This document shows positions 59,763 to 64,000 of a stretch of DNA of 64,000 nt, one piece after another; the stretch's first letter is position 1; every line of letters begins with the position of its first letter. The stretch lies in assembly GCF_015712165.1 (NCBI RefSeq), contig NZ_JADPZX010000001.1:2976001-3040000 (forward strand), written 5' to 3'. Position numbers and translations under genes: made by a program. The notes below the pieces were generated by a model. It was not told the DNA's origin, did no database searches, and worked only from the letters and a program-made list of their open reading frames with translations. This DNA comes from Streptomyces spinoverrucosus (GTDB lineage: Bacteria > Actinomycetota > Actinomycetes > Streptomycetales > Streptomycetaceae).

Positions 59763-61531
59763 GACGCGGTTTCCTCCTTGGCTACGGTGCGGCCCTCGAA
59801 GGGTGAGGCGCCGCGGGTCGCGGTGGCGAGGGAGTTGATGAACTCCCGGCACTGCGGCTCGACGGCGTCGGCGGCGCGGAACTTGGCGTTCCAGTCGGTG
59901 AGTTCGGCGGAGGCGGCACGCAGGTGGTGCACGGATTCCTGCTTGGCCTGCTGGAGGATCTGCCGGGCGTTGTTCTGCAGGCGGACCGCGGCCTGGGCGC
60001 CGCCCCGCAGGACGAGTCCCCAGGCGCCGCCGACGATCAGCGCGGCCACCAGGGCGGTGGGGAAGGAGATGGAGCCGACGATCACCAGGATGCCGAACAG
60101 GACGAGGGCGAGCGGCATCACCTTCTTGCCCCACGGGTAGGCGTAGGCCGCGATGAACGGCTCCATGTGCTGGTCCCAGTGGGCGGAAAGGGAGGCTTCC
60201 AGCTCGGGCAGCGGGCGGGTGAACGAGCCCTGCCAGGGCGGGAGCTGGAAGGTCTGCGAGGCGACCGTGTAGGCGGTGCCGAACTGGGCCTGGACGTCCT
60301 GCGGGACGCCGGCCCGGTAGTCGCGGGTGAAACCGGCGTGCGCCTGGAGGAACCACTCCTGGCAGGCGGCGACGGACAGCCGCTGGGTGGCGGGCGAGGC
60401 GCCGATGGCCGTCGGGTTGAGGGCGGCGGTGGTCTGCACCGTCAGATAGTCGAGGGTCTCGTCGTACGAGGCGGAGTCCGCGTCGGCGGCCTGGCGGGCG
60501 GCGTCGAGGTCGCCCCCGTGGTCGATCACCGCGTGGTTGAACGCCAGGTCGCGGCGGAGCGGCAGCTCCTCGGTGTCGTACTCGGAGACGAGCCGGTCGA
60601 GGATGTCGTCGACGGCGTCCTCCAGCCGGTCGGAGGGCTGGAACTCGCGGTCCATGACGGCCCGGTACCGGTCGAGCACGACCTGGTGGGCGCGGGCCCT
60701 GCCCAGTACGGCGTCCAGCTGCGGCCACTGCGGGCTGACCTGGGCGATGCGCGGGAACTCGGGGGCCGCGGAGGGCTGGGCGAGGGAGTCGATCTCCTGG
60801 CGCCAGCGGTCGATCTGCTTCTGCTGGCCCTCGGCGCTGTCCATGAGCTGTTCGCGCCAGCCGGCGAGGGTGGTGTGCAGCAGCTCGCGTCCGGCGAGCC
60901 CGAAGGCGCCCTGGGCGATGGACTCCAGGATGACGGCGAACTCCCGGCCGAGCGCCGTCGGGTCCTGCGCCAGCAGGTAGTGCCGCAGCCAGCGCACGGC
61001 CGCCTCCCGGCGGTCCTGGCGGCGCAGCACCAGCGCGAAGAACAGCGAGGTGCGGTCCGGTGAGCGCCGGAAGGCCTCCTCGACGGCCCGTTCGCACAGC
61101 GCCCGGTCGTCGGCGGACCAGGAGGCGAGCGCCACCAGGGCGGGCGCCAGCCAGTAGCGGGGCGTCTGGATCATCAGCTGGTCGCCGACCGCGCGGACGT
61201 TCTCCTCGGAGACGAGGCCGAGGTCGAAGGCCTGGAGCATGCCGACCGCCGTGCGCCGTACCGTCTTGTGGTGGCCGAACTCGTGGTCGACCTGGTCCTG
61301 GATCACGCCGACCCGGGTCTCGGCGCGCTGCACGTTGGCGGTGAGCTGGGCGGTCTTGACGTAGGCGAGGAACTCGTCGCGCAGTTGCTGCAGTTCGGTG
61401 CGGGTCTGCTGCTGGTTCGCCTCGACGGCGGAGACCTGGCCGGACACGGAGCCGACCTGCTCGCTGAGCCGGACCACGAGGTTGTTGACCTGCTGCACCT
61501 TCTGGTGCAGGGCGTAGTCCACCTCGGACAT
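59759..61531 (-). CDS. Coiled-coil membrane protein, 590 aa, in the AAA operon
   Basis: The N-terminus is a coiled coil of about 85 residues (VNNLVVRLSEQVGSVSGQVS, NQQQTRTELQQLRDEFLAYV). A long helical middle region follows (about 90-440). Two transmembrane helices lie near 470-510 (MPLALVLFGILVIVGSISFP, TALVAALIVGGAWGLVLRG). A C-terminal coiled coil (about 515-565) ends ATATRGASPFEG. It is not recognised as a known family. It probably sits at the cytoplasmic membrane with both large domains inside. It lies 65 bp after the first gene of the operon. Confidence 0.8.
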   Translation of the reverse strand: MSEVDYALHQKVQQVNNLVVRLSEQVGSVSGQVSAVEANQQQTRTELQQLRDEFLAYVKTAQLTANVQRAETRVGVIQDQVDHEFGHHKTVRRTAVGMLQAFDLGLVSEENVRAVGDQLMIQTPRYWLAPALVALASWSADDRALCERAVEEAFRRSPDRTSLFFALVLRRQDRREAAVRWLRHYLLAQDPTALGREFAVILESIAQGAFGLAGRELLHTTLAGWREQLMDSAEGQQKQIDRWRQEIDSLAQPSAAPEFPRIAQVSPQWPQLDAVLGRARAHQVVLDRYRAVMDREFQPSDRLEDAVDDILDRLVSEYDTEELPLRRDLAFNHAVIDHGGDLDAARQAADADSASYDETLDYLTVQTTAALNPTAIGASPATQRLSVAACQEWFLQAHAGFTRDYRAGVPQDVQAQFGTAYTVASQTFQLPPWQGSFTRPLPELEASLSAHWDQHMEPFIAAYAYPWGKKVMPLALVLFGILVIVGSISFPTALVAALIVGGAWGLVLRGGAQAAVRLQNNARQILQQAKQESVHHLRAASAELTDWNAKFRAADAVEPQCREFINSLATATRGASPFEGRTVAKEETAS

Positions 61532-61596
61532 TCGGTTCTCCGATCACATGGTTCTGGCACGTGGATCTGGTGGGAGGGCGCGTGACGCGCCGCGGT

Positions 61597-62112
61597 TCAG
61601 GGACGTACGACGGTCCCGTCGTCGAGGACCGGCAGGAGCAGTCCGCCGGAGTAGACCTCGACGAAGGCGTAGCCGCCGGAGCGCACCAGCATCCGGGCGC
61701 CCGCGAACGGCTCGGGCACCGGATCGGACGGTGCGAAGTGGCGGATGATCACCTGGAAGAGGTTGAGCTGGTGGTCCACGTACGGCGGGCCGAGGTAGCA
61801 GCGGGCGAAGAAGCCGAGCGGGACCTCGCCGTAGCCGGCCCGGTACTCCTCGCCGATCCACTGGGCGAGCTGCCGTCGGGCGTGTTCGTCGAGGCCCGCG
61901 TCGAGGCGGGCGACGGCGTCGCGCAGTCCCTGTGAGCGGGGGGCGAGGCGCTCGCGGCGCAGTGGTGCGGCGGGGCCGGGCGCGCCGACGGTGCGGCGGC
62001 CGCCGCTGGTTGGGCCCTGGTCCGTGCGGCGCAGGGCGTCCGACGAGGTGGTCGGCGGTGTTCCCGCACCGCCTGGCTGCACGATGCGCCGTGGCCGCTC
62101 CAAGTGGCCCAT
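61597..62112 (-). CDS. Hypothetical protein, 171 aa, first gene of the AAA operon
   Basis: A basic low-complexity N-terminal 65 residues precede a C-terminal domain of about 105 residues (LDEHARRQLAQWIGEEYRAG, LGPPYVDHQLNLFQVIIRHF, SGGYAFVEVYSGGLLLPVLD) that looks like a compact alpha/beta fold. No family is recognised. ATG 62112 follows GGGGGAC. It is divergent from the caspase-fold gene across 180 bp, suggesting shared control. Confidence 0.78.
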   Translation of the reverse strand: MGHLERPRRIVQPGGAGTPPTTSSDALRRTDQGPTSGGRRTVGAPGPAAPLRRERLAPRSQGLRDAVARLDAGLDEHARRQLAQWIGEEYRAGYGEVPLGFFARCYLGPPYVDHQLNLFQVIIRHFAPSDPVPEPFAGARMLVRSGGYAFVEVYSGGLLLPVLDDGTVVRP

Positions 62113-62292
62113 GTGTCCCCCGAGCTGAAGTGCATGAGCGATGGCGAGAGATGAAGATTAGTGACGTCCAGTCAATAGTGCGACCCGATCAGTCACTTGG
62201 CACCCGGAAATCCGGTTCCTGCCCCGAACTCGCCCCGATACCGCCCAGTTCACTCACGTCACGGCCCGGGGTGGGCTGACAGACTGCCCGGC

Positions 62293-64000
62293 ATGGGGTC
62301 GATCCACACGTTCATGGCGGGCGTCAACGACTATCCGTCCGAGATCGCACCGCCCCTCAAGGGCTGCGTGAACGACGTCACCGAGGCGCACCGGCTGGTG
62401 AGCGCCCGCACGGCCGGTGGCGCGCAGGTGCGGACCGTGCTGGACGGCGCGGCGACGGTGGCGGCGGTCGAGGACGGCATCCGTACGTTCCTGGGGGCGG
62501 CCGGGCCCGGGGACACGGCGTTGTTCTGGTTCTCCGGGCACGGCACGCAGCAGGTCGCGACGGGCGCGGACCTGCTGATCGAGGCCACGGGCTTCAACCA
62601 GGCGCTGCTGTGCGCGGACGGCCCGCTGCCCGACAAGCGGCTCGGCGCCCTGCTGGACGCGGTCGCGGCACGCGGGGCGCATGTGGTGGCGGTGCTGGAC
62701 TGCTGCTACTCGGGGGGCGCCAGCCGGGACGACCTGCCCGAGGGTCTGACCGCGCGGCTCGCGCCACCGCGCCCGGAGTGGGTGGTGCCGGGCGGCCGGG
62801 AGGTAGCGCCGCCGGCGGGGCCCGCCCGGCATGTGCTGCTGGCCGCGAGCCGGCTCGACGAGTTGTCGTACGAGGGGTATTACGGCGGCAGGCGGCACGG
62901 GGCGTTCACGTATGCCCTGCTGAGCGCGGTGCGCGCGGCGGGCCCGGACGCCACCTACCGGCAGCTGCTGTCCGCGGCCGACGCGCGCGTGCAGCGCTCC
63001 GGTGGGCGGCAGCGGCCGGTGCTGTATCCACAGACGCCGGGCGGCGCCGCCGATCTGCCGTTCCTCGGGGGTGCGGTCGCGGAGGCGGCCGGTGAGCATC
63101 TGCTGCGGTGTGCGGCGCACGGCTGGGAGGTGGACTGCGGCACCGGTCACGGGCTGCGGGACGGGGAGGGTGCCGAGGGCACGGAGTTCGGCGTGGTCGG
63201 GTCTCAGGGGGCGGTGCCGGGGGCGGTCGTGCGGGCCCGTTCGGTGCGGGCCGACCGGACGCTGGTGGAACCGGTCGGCTGGGCGCCCGACCCCGAGCGG
63301 GTGTACCCGGTGAGCCTGACCGCGCTGGCCACCCCGCCCGCGACGGTGAGCGTGGACGACGGCCACGCCTCCGGCCTGCTGCGGGCGGCGCTCTCGTCAC
63401 CCCTCCTCCGGGTCGTCGACCGGCCCGAGGAGTACGGGGACCTGCACTTCCGGGTGGAGGTACGCGGAGACAGCGCACGCGTGCTGGGCCGGGACGGGAC
63501 CGACTTCGTGGAGCCGCTGCCGTTCACCGCGGACGGCGACGCCCGGCGCGTGGGGGACTGCCTGGCGCACCTCGCCCGCTGGCATCAGCTGCGCGACCTC
63601 ACCTCGCGGCCCTCCGTGCTGGACAACCTCGTCCAGGTGGAGGTCGTCCCGTGGGACGCGGCCGACGGCCGTCCCCTGGTGCCGGACGGCAGCGGCGACC
63701 TCGTCTGCTCCTACGCCCCGCAGGGCACGCCCGGGCCGCGTGAGCCGTGGGTGTCGATCCGGCTGCACAACCGCTCCCCGCACCGCACGCTGTGGTGCGT
63801 GCTGCTCGACCTCACCGACCGCTACGCCGCCGACCCGGCGCTCTACCCCGGCCACTTCATCGGCCCGGGCCGCACCGGACACGCCCTGGACGGCGACCCC
63901 GTCCAGCTGTCGCTGCCCGAGGGCCGGGCCGCCGTACCCGGCGCGGAGTGCCGGGACTGGCTGAAACTGATCGTCGCGGAGGGCGAGTTGAGCACGGCTC
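62293..64000 (+). CDS. Caspase-fold (peptidase C14) protein, 3' end outside window
   Basis: The frame from ATG 62293 is open to the end of the window (569 codons). The N-terminal caspase domain (about 1-235) begins FMAGVNDYPSEIAPPLKGCV with the catalytic pair H83 in FWFSGHGTQ and C138 in VLDCCYSGG, followed by HVLLAASRLDELSYEGYYGG and HGAFTYALLSAV, the usual caspase/metacaspase C-terminal half. The remaining 330 residues are beta-rich and unrecognised, with no stop or signal peptide in view. Caspase-like proteases in actinobacteria act in conflict, death or regulated proteolysis systems. It is divergent from the AAA operon. Confidence 0.9.
   Translation, partial: MGSIHTFMAGVNDYPSEIAPPLKGCVNDVTEAHRLVSARTAGGAQVRTVLDGAATVAAVEDGIRTFLGAAGPGDTALFWFSGHGTQQVATGADLLIEATGFNQALLCADGPLPDKRLGALLDAVAARGAHVVAVLDCCYSGGASRDDLPEGLTARLAPPRPEWVVPGGREVAPPAGPARHVLLAASRLDELSYEGYYGGRRHGAFTYALLSAVRAAGPDATYRQLLSAADARVQRSGGRQRPVLYPQTPGGAADLPFLGGAVAEAAGEHLLRCAAHGWEVDCGTGHGLRDGEGAEGTEFGVVGSQGAVPGAVVRARSVRADRTLVEPVGWAPDPERVYPVSLTALATPPATVSVDDGHASGLLRAALSSPLLRVVDRPEEYGDLHFRVEVRGDSARVLGRDGTDFVEPLPFTADGDARRVGDCLAHLARWHQLRDLTSRPSVLDNLVQVEVVPWDAADGRPLVPDGSGDLVCSYAPQGTPGPREPWVSIRLHNRSPHRTLWCVLLDLTDRYAADPALYPGHFIGPGRTGHALDGDPVQLSLPEGRAAVPGAECRDWLKLIVAEGELSTA

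Overview
The window looks like chromosomal DNA of a Streptomyces or a very close relative. It is very GC-rich, uses many GTG and some TTG starts with GGAGG-type ribosome binding sites, and encodes a chaplin with a LAxTG sorting signal, a SigE-family sigma factor, RsbW-like kinases, a DasR-type chitinase operator and a Streptomyces-style Tad locus. I see no rRNA, tRNA, CRISPR array or insertion sequence.

1-13.1 kb is mostly core genome. It holds the end of a MacB-like ABC exporter, oxyR divergent from ahpC-ahpD, an AI-2E family membrane protein, a secreted SLT-type muralytic enzyme behind a structured leader that resembles the c-di-AMP riboswitch, a PIN-PhoH protein, a cis-prenyltransferase, a winged-helix protein, a methyltransferase and a GntR regulator.

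13.2-19.5 kb is an accessory island. Two small proteins are followed by an 854-residue polymorphic toxin with a C-terminal YwqJ-type deaminase domain and its YwqK-type antitoxin. Next come a remnant of a second ywqK, two unrecognised genes and a frameshifted pentapeptide-repeat gene, all packed like an immunity array.

19.5-22.1 kb holds an LLM oxidoreductase, a DUF418 membrane protein and a DUF192 protein. 22.2-36.9 kb is a long, mostly minus-strand block. Its upstream part is a Tad (tight adherence) assembly system: zinc-ribbon protein, CpaB, CpaE/TadZ, two TadE proteins, TadA, TadB and TadC. A sensor kinase and response regulator, an Flp pilin, a TadG-like protein, a lipoprotein and an OmpA-domain protein follow. 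The downstream part holds two WXG100-like proteins and another lipoprotein.

37-44.5 kb concerns the cell surface and secretion: a chitinase with paired operator repeats, a two-domain chaplin, and eight small secreted proteins that fall into three paralogous families plus one orphan. Four of them form a mirror-image A-B/B-A arrangement around a shared promoter region.

44.6-56.7 kb holds a free-standing condensation-domain protein, an aromatic-acid type MFS transporter, a SigE-family sigma factor with a membrane partner, an atypical Nramp transporter, two HATPase regulators, a frameshifted STAND-LuxR regulator and a secreted M14 carboxypeptidase.

56.7-64 kb holds a minus-strand operon (AAA+ ATPase, coiled-coil membrane protein and small partners) divergent from a caspase-fold protease that runs off the window. 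This is one of the two best candidates for an undescribed system. The other is the small secreted protein array.

Two genes (18837-19479 and 52655-55056) carry single-base homopolymer frameshifts that may be sequence errors or real lesions.
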